Positions 25,055 to 35,856 of a DNA stretch of 64,000 nucleotides are shown here, one piece after another. Position numbers and translations under genes: made by a program. Location: contig JARFIW010000139.1 of NCBI GenBank assembly GCA_036346225.1, positions 1,860,001 to 1,924,000 on the forward strand, in the 5' to 3' direction. Under the pieces are notes generated by a model. That model saw only the letters and a list, made by a program, of their open reading frames with translations, was not told where the DNA came from and did not search any database. How positions within the stretch are numbered: the stretch's first letter is position 1; every line of letters begins with the position of its first letter. The stretch is from Platerodrilus igneus. Taxonomy: Eukaryota > Arthropoda > Insecta > Coleoptera > Lycidae.

Positions 25055-25070
25055 TTCTAAAATCGACCCC
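25055..25070 (-). repeat. Harbinger right terminal inverted repeat
   Basis: TTCTAAAATCGACCCC is the complement of the left terminus with one mismatch. Confidence 0.8.
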
Positions 25071-27084
25071 CTGATGTTATAACCTTTTCAATTATTAAAA
25101 GGGGTTTGTTATTTGGTTTTTACTCCTATGTGACCAGCTGTAAGGCACAAGGAAGTTTGACGAAGATTTCCAGTAAGTGTAAAGAGCCCACGGCAAGTTT
25201 CGGTGGAAAATGGCTCGTAGATGAGGAAACCTCACAAGACTGGGTAGAACATGAGCTGTGGGTCGGGGTTGGACTGCGACCAAAAATGTAAAGAATATGG
25301 CGCCACCGAATTTTTATATACGAAGAAGACCTTCATTTAGTCCCTTGTATAAGGCGAATGCGGAAACCTTTACTCAATTACCGCTATACAATATATTACT
25401 GAAATAAAATCCCTAAAGTTTTCTTACCTTATGGCTCTATATTGACCTCTATAGATGCACTGCTACACCTGTGAACAGATTAAAACAAAGATAACACTGT
25501 TTGTGCCTTAATATCCAAAATTAATGATTAATTTGAATCGATCCTCATTCATTCCAATCAATAATCCTAGTCTTGACCAAACAAAAATCTATTCCTTCAA
25601 TATTAAGTAGTTATTTACAAGACATCTTCTTTAAATAAATTTGAATAAATTAAATAATTGAAAGATATGTACATATGTACTTGATAGTATCAGTACTTCT
25701 CACAGATAAAACATGATAACTTTATACTAGCAATGTCTAGCAAAAATTTATTCTCAAATGAATGAGTATGAATTTCTTTTCTGAATGTTTAACTTTAAAT
25801 TACAGCGTTGGTTGGTTTTAGTAGCACTACTTAACCTCACATTCTATGATTAAATATTCCACTTAGCAATTAGTGAAATGTAAAATGTAAGAATTTAATT
25901 CTCCAAGATTTGAATAAATTAGTTTCAAATAATCAATTTAATTTTCTTTAAATATAGAATTCAACTTGTCTTATTTTCATAATGACATTTGCCGTGTATT
26001 AATAGTATTAATAAAAAGATTTAATGTGAAAACTTTATAGGTTCCTGTTGCATAATTTGAAAAACAACTAGTCTGTCATTCCCCCAATGAACTTGAACTT
26101 TACCACGTGATCAAACAAAAAATTTTTTGTCCGCTATACTCAATGCTACAGCTGACGTATAGGAAAGCAATCTATATACCAGATGTTAATCCGATGGAAA
26201 AATACTTGCTAGGTATATGGACCATACCCGGAATTATAATTGATGATTTATAATTCGCTTGTCTCAGCAACTAAGAATACAAGAAATCTCCAATTCCATA
26301 CAACCAAAATAGCTGCATACTGAATCTTCAATATAACATCACGAAGTTTACATTAAATAATTGAAGCTTACCAATTCGACTTTTGTGCAAGGTTAAACTT
26401 CACATAGATACTACCAAATTTTTATTTCTTATCCAAATAAATTAGTTACATTTCTTAAATTTCAAAACTAAGATGTACAACATATCCTAAATTATATGTT
26501 AACCAAAGTTACACTAAAAATATCAATTTAGTAAGGCTATAAATTCAGTAATACTTACTGTTAATTAAAAGGCCATTCAACCAAATTAACGTCTTGTCAA
26601 TTGCGAGCTAATTCCAGCAAGTGTGGACAGAAAAATGCGCATCGCTGAGACGATATCATTACAAAAAAACAATCTTTTAATTTTTGTGTGCTTCCAACAC
26701 GTGGACTGAATAAACGTCATGATCCTTGAGTTCAAGGAACAATTGACCTCTTCTAACGACAGCTGAGTTGGAAGTGATAATATCACGCGGGTTGCCGCCT
26801 GACAACAAGCTTAATATTACAATCGTCTAACAGAGGAAACTCTTATGATGACACTAACAAAAGGCATCTTTTGTCACCGCATAATTTAAAATTTTACACT
26901 TTCGAATTGAAAGCTAATATTGTTTTCGACAATATGTAATATGTATTTCGTAGATTGTGTAGCATCATTATGCTTAAGTTGGTTATTATTAATTTAAATA
27001 AGTTAGATATCTGTGAACATAATGACAGAAATTAAAATCGTTACAATGTCTCAATCCTACAACATCAAGTACTAATAAATAACT
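25071..27084. other. Unrecognised stretch right of the Harbinger element
   Basis: Overlapping short frames on both strands at 25095-25291 are locally GC-richer, but no domain is recognised. The rest is AT-rich without supported genes. Confidence 0.45.
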
Positions 27085-28060
27085 CCCAAATCCCACGCAA
27101 CAATGCTCCAGACGACGCAATCGATACTTCTTTGCTAGATTCCATAATTGCCAAACTAAATTCCCGTAAAGCTCACAGCCCCGACCTAATAATCAACGAT
27201 ATCCTTCTAAAATGATGGCCCCTCATCAGAGAACATACCCGCTCGTTATAACAAAAATGCTTTTCCAGGTGAATTTTCTTTAGAATCCTCAAGTTAGCCT
27301 TCCTTACTTTAATCATGAAACCGAGCAAACCCCTAGAAGATTCTAGTTCTATAGACCTATAGCTCTCTTTTCAACTCTTGGCAAACTTCCAGAGCAAGTT
27401 ATTCTCCATAAACTGAATATATCCACATTGAACTTCACTCACTCCTATCTCTCCACCAGCACAGATTTGCCCTGGTCAGATTATCGAAAGTATCATTCGC
27501 TTGTTAATCACAACTGTCCAAAATTACCCCATTAATATACATTAGCCTTTTTCCTTGACTTCTACTCCGCCTTGGACCTCCTCTGGTGACCCAACCTGCT
27601 CAAACAACTAAAATACGCAAATTTCCCATCAACCTTCTCTAAATCATACAACCTTATCCCACATTACGCACAGTCACCCTTAGCTCCAAGTTTTATACAG
27701 TTACCAAATCTCTTACACAAGACCACCCCCAAGAATGCCGGCTTTCTTCCACTCTTCAAATTAGCAATTAACCTCTTCTTGACCTTAGCATTCCAAATAT
27801 AACTACATTCGCCAACCCAGACGACGTCACCTACCTAATACACGGAAACTCCCATGCATCTCTTGAACAAACGGCTTCCGCCTTAATGTTTTGTCGATAC
27901 TAACACTTGCTACACAGGCAGTCAATTTCCCCACCCAAAGCTAAAATGATACTCGTTGAAGGCTTTCTAAGCTGAAACAGTATAATTTGACTAAAGACGC
28001 TACATTTGCCGGCCACGTCCCCTATGCTCTGCCTGAAGGTACTGCATTGGGTTTAAACGC
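27085..28060 (+). pseudogene. Decayed R1-like non-LTR retrotransposon reverse transcriptase
   Basis: Three interleaved plus-strand frames together give the RT order: AKLNSRKAHSPDLIINDILL, then SYRPIALFSTLGKL (fingers), an AFFLDFYSALDLLW block corresponding to motif A (family DISGAFD.WW), KQLKYANFPS, SLTQDHPQE at the motif B site (normally QGCPQGS), and ANPDDVTYLIHGNS at motif C (normally YADD). Many stops and frameshifts and damaged motif B and C residues show it is dead. Codons are C-rich compared with the surrounding DNA. The type resembles the R1 clade, but the 28S target is not seen here. The end near 28060 is approximate. Confidence 0.8.
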
Positions 28061-28765
28061 GAATAACTACGTGCTTCATATAGATCCGATTTCAATATTA
28101 ATTAATCGTATAAACTAAAACTAAAGTTAGGGTTTAAATAATGGTACCAATTGCGTTGACTTTAGAGTGTGTCTGATCAACAAAACACTAAAAAAAAGTA
28201 GTAGGCGGGGGATCCGTAATACCTCATAAGAGATCTACTTGGCGGTGCGACCTGAAGGGTCGACTTAAAACTATACAAATGTAGCTAAATTAATATTTAC
28301 TAATGAATTCAAATTTGTAAGCATTTGCTAAATTTATTAATAGCGAATCCAGCTATTTGTTCTTACTCTGTAAATTTACGCTATCGTACGCCCTAGTCTA
28401 TGTAATTTATTCTAACTTTGGCCTATATTCGTCTCTAACGTTCACTATTGTTCCCTAACTGACTTATTCTAATTTCAATCTTCCTTTCTATAGATAATGC
28501 GACCAAAAGCAGGCTAAACGCTAAACAACACAAATCAAGTGGCAGAACAATGAAATATGTAAATGTAAAATACAGCTATAAAATGAAAATATATAAATAG
28601 TGAAATAAAGCATTAATCACATAAGTATATAACAGTGTAAAAATAGGAAAGAAGCATTAGCAGGTGCACTCGCTTAAGCATTATGTCGGTAACAAACGAG
28701 GAAGTTTTGATTGTAGAGCGTCGGTAGCTATGGCATCGCAGTAAATTCAGAGCCCCGATAAAGTA
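28061..28765. other. Spacer between the R1-like relic and the satellite
   Basis: No gene is visible. Confidence 0.4.
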
Positions 28766-28952
28766 TTATTATTATATTATATTATATAATATAATAATAT
28801 AATAATATAATAATATAATAATATAATAATATAATAATATAATAATATAATAATATAATAATATAATAATATAATAATATAATAATATAATAATATAATA
28901 ATATAATAATATAATAATATAATAATATAATATAATATAAATATTATTATTA
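28766..28952. repeat. Short satellite, 8-bp unit ATAATAAT
   Basis: A near-perfect array of the octamer ATAATAAT (equivalently AATATAAT) about 150 bp long is flanked by TATTATTATT on the left and its complement on the right, so the ends form an AT-only palindrome. Reading it as a Tyr/Ile protein on the minus strand is an artefact. Confidence 0.95.
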
Positions 28953-28989
28953 ATGATTTTGTTATGCTAGGTAGGGGAGTGCCGAGCAC

Positions 28990-30232
28990 GTTTGAGTAAG
29001 CAGTAGCTTCAGAAAACACTATAGAATGGAAAAGGCAATGCAAGAGGAATTAAATGCTTTAGCCGTAAACGAGACTTGGGAGTTGCGAAACTTACCGCCT
29101 GGCAGAAGAGCAATTAGTAATCGGTGGACTTTTCGTGTTAAACAAAATCTTCAAGGAGATACAAAACGTTGTAAAATTCGCTTGATAACAAAAAGTTTTT
29201 GACAGGGAGGCAGTATCGACTACAACGAAACCTTCAGTCCAGTGGCGAGATTTGATCCAATTAGAGCTTTGCTATGTATAGTTGCACACGAAAAACTTCA
29301 AATGGCATGATTTAATGTCAAAACTGCTTTTTTGTATGGTGATATTGAAGTAGGAGTGTATATGCAGCAGCTATAAAGTTATGAAGATGGCACAGGAAGG
29401 GCCTGCAAACTTCGCAGAAGTTTATATTGCCTTAAGCAATCGCCATGCTGTTCGAACAAGAAATTTTCGACTTTTCTTTCAAAGTATGGATTGCACGAAA
29501 GTCAAGCGGATACATGTGTGTACATTAACGATCCTGGAAATAGAAAATAAAATTATTGGTATATACGTAAATGACGGATTAATAGAGGCTCAATGTAAAA
29601 AATATTATTATTTTCTAAGTCAACTAAAATCTGAGCTTAATATAACTGTTTCAAATGCAACATGTTTCTCGGGTTTGCAAAGTCAACGGTTAAAAGAGGG
29701 CCAGTTGCTGTGTCTCAAAAAATCTACACAATAAGGATATTGCAACACTTTCATATGTTAGACTGTAATGCAGTTGCTACCCCGATTGACAAAAGTCAAC
29801 AGATATTGGAAAAAGAAGGGCTAAAACAATGCAATAAGAAACCTATTGGTAACCTAATGTATTTGGTAATCGGTTCAAGACCTGATATTGTTTATGCAGT
29901 TAGTTGTGTGAGTTAAAATCTAGAAGAACCCTGTGACCAAGATTGTCTCAATAAGCGCATATTCAAGTGTCTTAAGGGTACAATGAATTTTGGTTTAGTT
30001 TACACTGCAGATAGAATTGACAAATTAGAGATTTACAGTGAGGCAGATTTTGGGGGCGATACAAAAACGAGAAGATCAACTACTGGAGTTGTTAGTATTT
30101 TTGCAGGGGTACCATTTTTTGGTCTAGTCAGAAACAGAGATCAGTAGTCCTATCGCCTACTGAATCTGAATCTGTCGCTGCAAGCGAAGCTGCGAAAGAA
30201 GCCATTGGATTAGAACGCTTACTAATAGAAAT
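28990..30232 (+). pseudogene. Decayed Ty1/copia-type polyprotein (RT and RNase H)
   Basis: After a one-base shift near 29020, the frame reads MEKAMQEELNALAVNETWEL, SNRWTFRVKQ, DYNETFSPVAR (the RVT_2 start), then FNVKTAFLYGDI, where the catalytic Asp of DVKTAFLNG is Asn. LYCLKQSP and IIGIYVNDGLIEA follow; the YVDD box reads YVND. GNLMYLVIGSRPDIVYAVSC and RNase H motifs EADFGGDTKTRRSTTGV and LSPTESESVAASEAAKEAIG end at about 30230. In-frame stops lie near 29202, 29311 and 29374. The similarity is cut off by a LINE 3' end starting ATCATCATCAT at 30227. LTRs were not found. Dead element. Confidence 0.88.
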
Positions 30233-30430
30233 CATCATCATTTTGTTTTTGACCTTATATAAGGTCGGTTTGACGCAGCTCTAACTTCTTTTCTATTCTG
30301 TGCTAATCTAAAAAGTTCGACATACCCTTCACAACCTAAATTTCTAGTAATTTGACTAATATAGCTTGGTCTAGGTCTTCCTATACTCTTCTATCTTTTT
30401 TTATCTACCTGGCTCTACATAGATATTAGT
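30227..30430 (-). mobile_element. LINE 3' end inserted in the copia relic
   Basis: Read on the minus strand, the frame gives the C-terminus of a non-LTR ORF2 (RPRPSYISQITRNLGCEG, FRLAQNRKEVRAASNRP) and then a 3' tail of ATG repeats (ATCATCATCAT on plus at 30228-30238). It is truncated on its 5' side. This tail type is shared with the LINE family at 32.3 and 40.6 kb, although the C-terminal sequence differs, so it is a relative. Confidence 0.7.
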
Positions 30431-30649
30431 AACCTGATGGTTGTTAAAGAACTCATGTTTACATGATCCCCATTTATAAGGAAATGAAATAATACCTGAT
30501 TATCCCCTCCAAAAAAGAAAAAGTGTTATATTATATGTTATGGTAAGACTTAAGCAACGAATCGCTGCCAACATACAAGACCGCTAACTAATTGTGAGTT
30601 ATGTCATGGTGACATTTAGTTAACTGATTTTTATTTATTTATTTTTTTT

Positions 30650-30790
30650 ACCTAAGACGGTTTGACGCAGCTCTAAATTCTTTTCTATTCTGAGCTAGTC
30701 TAAAAAGGTCTACATATTACCTTCACAACCTAAATCTTTAATAATTTGACTATTATAGCTTTGTCTAGGTCTTCTCACTCTATTTTTATT
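30650..30790 (-). mobile_element. Second LINE 3' end of the same type
   Basis: About 130 bp aligns with 30264-30395 (GGTTTGACGCAGCTCTAA..., then CTTCACAACCTAAAT...). It encodes the same ORF2 C-terminal residues on the minus strand and lacks a clear ATG tail. Confidence 0.65.
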
Positions 30791-30794
30791 TGGT

Positions 30795-31090
30795 AGTGTA
30801 TAATCTAAGATTTGCAGGTGAAAACGAATCTTGCAAGATTCAGGACCGAATAAAATCAAGCATCAGAACAATCGGTACTTGTATCGTCACCGTCTTATCA
30901 TCAGTTGGTAAAATGCCACTATCAGCATCGCTGTCTCCTGTGGAATCTTCATTTAAATCATCACCGTCGACAAAAAAGTTGGATCATCTTCATCGTCGTC
31001 ATATTAACTTAGATCACTAATCCGGTCTACATTTCAGCGTAATAATCTAGTTCTCTCTGTGTAAGCGGTTTACATTTACGAGACATAATA
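30795..31090 (-). pseudogene. Possible N-terminus of a piggyBac-type transposase
   Basis: On the minus strand from 31086: MSRKCKPLTQRELDYYAEM, followed in shifted frames by a strongly acidic Asp/Glu/Ser-rich stretch (YDDDEDDPTF, DGDDLNEDSTGDSDADSG). A short basic start followed by an acidic run is typical of piggyBac-derived proteins, but no catalytic domain follows. Stops and shifts interrupt it, and it ends at the neighbouring LINE fragment. Confidence 0.35.
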
Positions 31091-32261
31091 ACACATCCAC
31101 TTAATATCACGGCGTCAAACTAAATAACTAAAATTCGTGTAATCAAGAACGGATATATACTTGTCTGAGACAGATATGACTCATTGGATGTTGCTAAAGT
31201 TTACTTTTTAGACCAAGTCTCATGACCCATTTGTGGTACATCATGTAACATTTAAAATTTCTAGCAATATTATTTGTCGACATTACCGCTATAAATTCGC
31301 TATTTTAGTATTTACTCAATAACGTTTTATTCTATTATTGATTCTTCTACTCTTGTATACTTAATAACCCAACAAATTTTTGAGGTACAGTACAATTTTC
31401 ACTTGGAATTGTAGTCTGCAACGTATTATGTGGTTCCAGCTGATAATGTATTTACAAACCATTTTTACGTGCTCTCAGTTCTTTAATTGTAGTATCCAAG
31501 ATATTCCAGTTCGATCATCTATTCGTGACAGATAGTCACTTTCGTTTTCTTGTTGAAATGAAAGATCTCTTGCTGTTATTAGACAGTCAAGATGGCGCCA
31601 GAAATTAAGTTTTCCTGGCGAAGACGTCGAAACAGAAAAGTCAGATGACAAAGAGTTGTCTGATACAACCCACGTGCTAATTGTAACTCTTTCTTCGCAA
31701 CGTGCAACTTAGTTTACGTTCAACTTAATTATACTTTCATGGAACTCAAGTTGGTATGCTGTTACATTGCACATAATTGGATTTCCCGTACGCATTTAAA
31801 AATGCAATAAATTTTTAGTTGACCGACAGATGGTTTGAAAATTAACAGGTCATTGCTGTCGCTTGGTAAAACCGTTTAATTTTTTAAGATTATGCTGCGT
31901 TTTAGGATGACTGATTCCGTATATATGTAGTGATTTGTTGAAAGGTTATAAACTACCACATACTGCTGTATGAAATCAACTATTTGTTTGTTCATGAATA
32001 ATTTTTGTCATATATTTTGTTAAAAGGGTTATCCTCTTTCTAAATTTGTATGTAATTGATGATGTGTTCAAGTTTATAAATTATTCTTAAACTTTGTCGG
32101 TCTTATACAAAAAAGTATTTTCTCCAGATAGGTGATTGATACTTGTTAATAATAAAATCAAGGTCAATATTCAAATTTAACGATACTGTTTATCTTGTTT
32201 ACCTCAAATTACATGTCAAGATGTTTACAAAACAAAGACTCGAACCAGAAAGGTGAAGGTT
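31091..32261. other. Unrecognised stretch
   Basis: No gene or element could be recognised. Confidence 0.45.
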
Positions 32262-32835
32262 GAAGTGAAATATCATCATCATTAGGTCGTCAGTCCTAGA
32301 ACTGGTTAGACGCGTACCATCATTGTTCCCTATTCTGAACTAACCTACAGATTTCCCTGAAATATGCACAGTCATACTTCTAACATTCCACGCTCCGACT
32401 CGCAGAATGTTCCCGACTCTTATTTTTAACTTTCCGATCGCATCCTCCGAAGTAGTCCCCTCCCGGAGATCCGAATGGGGGACTATTTTAACTCCGGAAT
32501 CTTTTACCCCAGAGAATGCCATCATTTTATTATAATTTAGGTACGCTGTGTACTTGGGAGATAATGTGGTGGTTTCCCGTTGCCTTCCACATCGCGGTAG
32601 TGTGTCTTAGACTGCCATACCGACCCCTATGGTCTCTGCCAATCTAAGTACCGAAAGAGCCGCTGCCCTCTTTCGGGGACCTGTCTTAGTCTGGTTCCTC
32701 ACTAACGACCCTACTACTTTGGTTGGACCTGTAGTTTGGCTCTTTAGCTCATTAGAACACGCAAGCCATTTCACCTGTTCTAGTAATTTAGAACTTCGGC
32801 AAGGTGCAGGTCCGTTCGAAATGGGAAGTGAAATA
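32262..32835 (-). mobile_element. Internally deleted LINE with 11-bp target-site duplication
   Basis: GAAGTGAAATA flanks the insert on both sides (32262-32272 and 32825-32835). Read on the minus strand, the element starts near 32824 with the same 5' leader as the LINE at 40893 (GACCTGCACCTTGCCGAAGT) and runs about 450 bp to the first endonuclease residues (LRVGAWNVRSM). It then jumps to the last about 80 bp of the LINE, including the TTCAGAATAGGGAACAATGA region, and ends in an (ATG)n tail. EN and RT are missing. The clean target duplication shows it inserted as one unit, apparently by retrotransposition of an already deleted RNA. Confidence 0.85.
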
Positions 32836-33801
32836 AATGTTTAATAATTTTGTTGAAAGTTGAGTAATTTTAAAAAGTGTAGTTTTTCGTAGCGCTACCC
32901 TAGACTATTAATTATTAAAATAAATATCGTTACCTAAAATCAGAAATCATATTAAGATTTCATAGTAATTAAACTTTGAATTCATTGTTTTACGCCTTCT
33001 GTGTAAAACATAAAATATACGCTAATAAGAATTTTGTTTGTGTTAAATTATATGAAAGATGGCTCGAAATCTATTTTAAAAGAATATAGAATTATTTTTG
33101 ACTTTAATGTATTATTGAAGAATTATTAAATTCCTCTAAAGTGCTAAGATAATTGAAAGATTCCACTCGCTATAAATTCATATAATGATACAATGAAAAT
33201 TAATTGAAACTGACAATAAGGAATTTGTGTTTATACAGGATTATAAGATATAAATGGTACCTTTGATGGTAGTGTTTATGTTTCAAAGCAGTCCTAGTAC
33301 TTCGTCAGTCCATTGAAGAAGAAGAACAGAAGTAAGTAATATATTTGTGGTAATCAATCCTTGCATTTAATGAGGCTGGTGATAATTTAGGTTTCCAAAT
33401 TTTTCTTTTCTGCAAATTGATTCAGTAAGTTGCATTAGAGAAAATTTAGGTGGCATCCATTATTTTATGTTCCAAATTTAATAATCCCACTGACCCATTC
33501 TCATGCGACCGCGGGTCAAAACCTAGTTAGCTAAAAGTCTTTCAAGAGTTTTATTTTTTTAAAAGCCGTTTTCCATCCTAACTTTACCCTGGGCCTGTTA
33601 TTATAATATAAGAAATCTTGAACGTTTAAAATAATTTCAACCTCAATTTTTTTTATACCAATAATCAGACTGATTAATGCTGGACTTCGTGCACGTTTAT
33701 ATAATTAGTAATATTTTCTGTTATCATACCTTTTCTTCCTAAAGCAATAAATACCTTTATATTTGCACGTACACCTTTGGCACATTGTTAAACGGACAGT
33801 T
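32836..33801. other. Unrecognised stretch before the LTR element
   Basis: AT-rich, with nothing recognised. Confidence 0.45.
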
Positions 33802-35200
33802 TGTTACGTTCACTTTCGACGGCAAATTAAACCACACCCTTCTTTGTCTTACATTATTCATTCACGTAGATTCTGTTTCAATACTCCAACAATAAGTACG
33901 CTTCCTAATAATTTGCATTTAAGTTTATTTATTTTAAAACTAAAAGTTTTCTCTGTACTTTAAATAGTCGGTATCTTGTTTTAGGTGTCTGTTGGTTTGG
34001 CCCATATTCTTATAGCGTATAATTATTTCGTATATTACTTCAACCTACAAACTCGTTAAAATAAGATATCATATTATCTGATAAAGCGTTTCGAATCGCT
34101 AATCACGCCTGGGTTTAATAACGTCGGCATGGAAACGAATTCATGTTATTAAACGATTTAATATTTATTTCCGTTTAGATATACGACTGTCTCTCTCTCT
34201 CGCTCTCTACATGTGATTTTCCAATGCTCCACCCGAAGGTACTACATTAGCCAGGAAGCCAGTTTTTTTTACCTGAAGAATTTGGAATTTTGCCGAACCC
34301 TTGCTGTTCCAAGAAAGGTAGGGATCTTTAACGTGCGTGACAACACTCACACACGGAACCTCCATTTTACCTCTCATCCGAACGAGGGTGTATTTTTTGT
34401 GAAAAATGCTCCACTAACATTTTCAAGCGAGCCGAGTCGGGATTCGAATCGGGGACCTTGGGCGTAGTAGTCACATGCATACCACTACGCCACGGAGCCG
34501 CCCTCTCGATATACGACTGCGAAAAATTGACGTTTCCGTATTTACAAACTTTTCGTGCACACACTGTGTGCTTCTTCGGTGGAAAGGACTACTTGTTACC
34601 TTGGACATAATTGATGAGGCGATTGCCGCCCTTTTTTATATGGCACAAATTACGTGGTCCTAGGCCCTGCTGCCCCTCTCCGGCCCTAAGGAGGGCGTGA
34701 TAGGTCCAGCATCATCGACATGTGGATGAGTGTTTATTCACTATTTCTTTATATGGGCTTTATAAACTGGTCGACCCAGTATATTTCAGTTTTGTTGAAT
34801 GACTACACCTTGTAGTTTTAAAATGATTATCTGTATTTGAGATGATACTTATTATTGATCTTGTATTTATTGTAACAACTTTATACATTTAATTTTATAT
34901 TTAAGATGATGAGTTAGAGCTGTTGTTTTTAGAGTTATTTCTTTTTCTTTTTTTTTCGGTAGTTAATATAGGGGGTAGTGATTATTAATTAATTTTGCTT
35001 CCATTTATTTTTGGTACTACCGTTTTGAGTAACATGTTTTTCTATAATTAGAGGGGCTTTTTGTTTTGTTGTGAGCGATGAATGCGTGCGTGTATTTTTA
35101 TTTCAGGTCTTCCTTTTGTATGTGTAATACTCCCGCCTACTCGCCAGCTAAGCTCGGGCATTCTTTTATTGTTCTGCCAGTTACGTCAGTGGACGTAGCA
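33802..35200 (+). repeat. 5' LTR of the non-autonomous element
   Basis: It begins TGTTACG and ends CGTAGCA, a short imperfect terminal inverted repeat with TG...CA ends. The first 91 bp recur at 38633-38724. A SINE interrupts it at 34190-34507. The end is fixed by the primer binding site 7 bp downstream and by a related LTR end plus PBS at 53571-53603. Confidence 0.7.
34178..34519 (-). mobile_element. tRNA-derived SINE with 12-bp target-site duplication
   Basis: GATATACGACTG occurs at 34178-34189 and 34508-34519. Between them (34190-34507), read on the minus strand, is a tRNA-like head (GGCGGCTCCGTGGCGTAGTG, A box), a perfect B-box core GATTCGAATCC about 50 bp on, a body containing CACGCACGTTAAAGATCCCT, and a 3' end of (GA)n (TCTCTCTCTCTCGCTCTCT on plus). 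The body motif CACGTTAAAGATCC resembles a domain shared by several invertebrate SINEs. The internal pol III promoter would transcribe it from about 34507 leftwards. Confidence 0.9.
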
Positions 35201-35207
35201 TAAATTT

Positions 35208-35226
35208 TGACGCCTTGGCGTGGGGC
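35208..35226 (+). promoter_or_regulatory. Degenerate primer binding site (tRNA-Lys type)
   Basis: TGACGCCTTGGCGTGGGGC lies 7 bp after the LTR end. It differs at four positions from TGGCGCCCAACGTGGGGC at 53586-53603, which is complementary to the 3' end of tRNA-Lys(CUU). Confidence 0.65.
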
Positions 35227-35376
35227 TTCGATTTTGTTTTGGATAACGTTGGCTCCGATTTTGTTTTGTTTAACGTTTGGCTCCGATTTTGTTTTGAGTA
35301 ACTTTTGCTCCGATTTTGTTTTGTTTAGCTTTGGCTCCCATTTTGTTTGGGTAACGATTGCTCCGATTTTTTGTTG
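35226..35376 (+). repeat. Leader tandem repeat, about 27-bp unit, six copies
   Basis: Successive units share CTCCGATTTTGTTTTG followed by a variable TAACGTTTGG-like spacer. They begin immediately after the PBS, in the untranslated leader. Confidence 0.9.
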
Positions 35377-35856
35377 TCACTGCCTAATTTCCGACATTAC
35401 TCGCATTTCTCGGCCTGGTGCTACTTCTTTTTTCTTCCTTTACGTTCGAACTGTTATTTATTTTTTCTTTCGGCTCTTTGGTGTCCCTCACATGGGGATC
35501 GATTTTCTTTATTGTTGCGTGGATTTGATCTTTCTAAATTTTAGTTTTGTTTTTCTTCTTAATTGCTAAATATCATTGGTTGGCTAATCTCAGATTATTG
35601 GATTTGTGTTTTCGTCAATAATTCTATTCCGTTGAAAACTCTGGCGCCCAAAAATTTTCTTTTTTTTACTCTCTGTACCTTTTTTTTCTCCCCGACAAGC
35701 CTAGAGTTGATTTTTTTCTCATATTTTTATTCTACCGCCCGTCCTTACGACGTTGTGAGTTCTAAACTGTGTTACGGGTCACAAAATTCTATTGTTGTTG
35801 TTGGTGGGACGTGGAGGTTGGATTGCCTTTACTAATTGGTTTCTTTTTTTTGTACC
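35377..35856. other. T-rich leader of the LTR element
   Basis: This is low-complexity pyrimidine-rich sequence. Open frames here encode hydrophobic low-complexity peptides and are not supported. Confidence 0.5.

Larger units (their letters stand above)
19597..25070 (+). mobile_element. PIF/Harbinger DNA transposon carrying both element genes
   Basis: The terminal inverted repeats are GGGGTCGATTTTTGAA at 19597-19612 and TTCTAAAATCGACCCC at 25055-25070. Subterminal ATTCCAATGAGAA-type motifs recur in both orientations near each end (left 19626-19638 and about 19702-19709; right around 24954-24966 and 25026-25049) and could be protein-binding sites. Inside, a spliced transposase (plus strand) and a Myb/SANT-like gene (minus strand) converge, as known for this superfamily. 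No clean 3-bp target duplication is seen (CTT left, CTG right). A Penelope-tail-like hairpin region (22795-22930) lies between the genes, perhaps a secondary insertion. Confidence 0.85.

Noticed and set aside
25095..25291. Overlapping open frames on both strands, locally GC-richer
   Set aside because: No motif, splice context or homology could be recognised; left unannotated.
28777..29043. 88-codon minus-strand frame rich in Tyr/Ile/Leu
   Set aside because: It is a translation of the ATAATAAT satellite, with no coding evidence.
32629..32844. 71-codon frame with a counterpart at 40645-41088
   Set aside because: The similarity is real, but it is the LINE 5' leader read antisense in one copy and sense in the other; it is shared because of the repeat, not because of a gene.
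35207..35569. 120-codon hydrophobic frame after the PBS
   Set aside because: It is generated by the 27-bp leader repeats and T-rich sequence, with no conserved domain.
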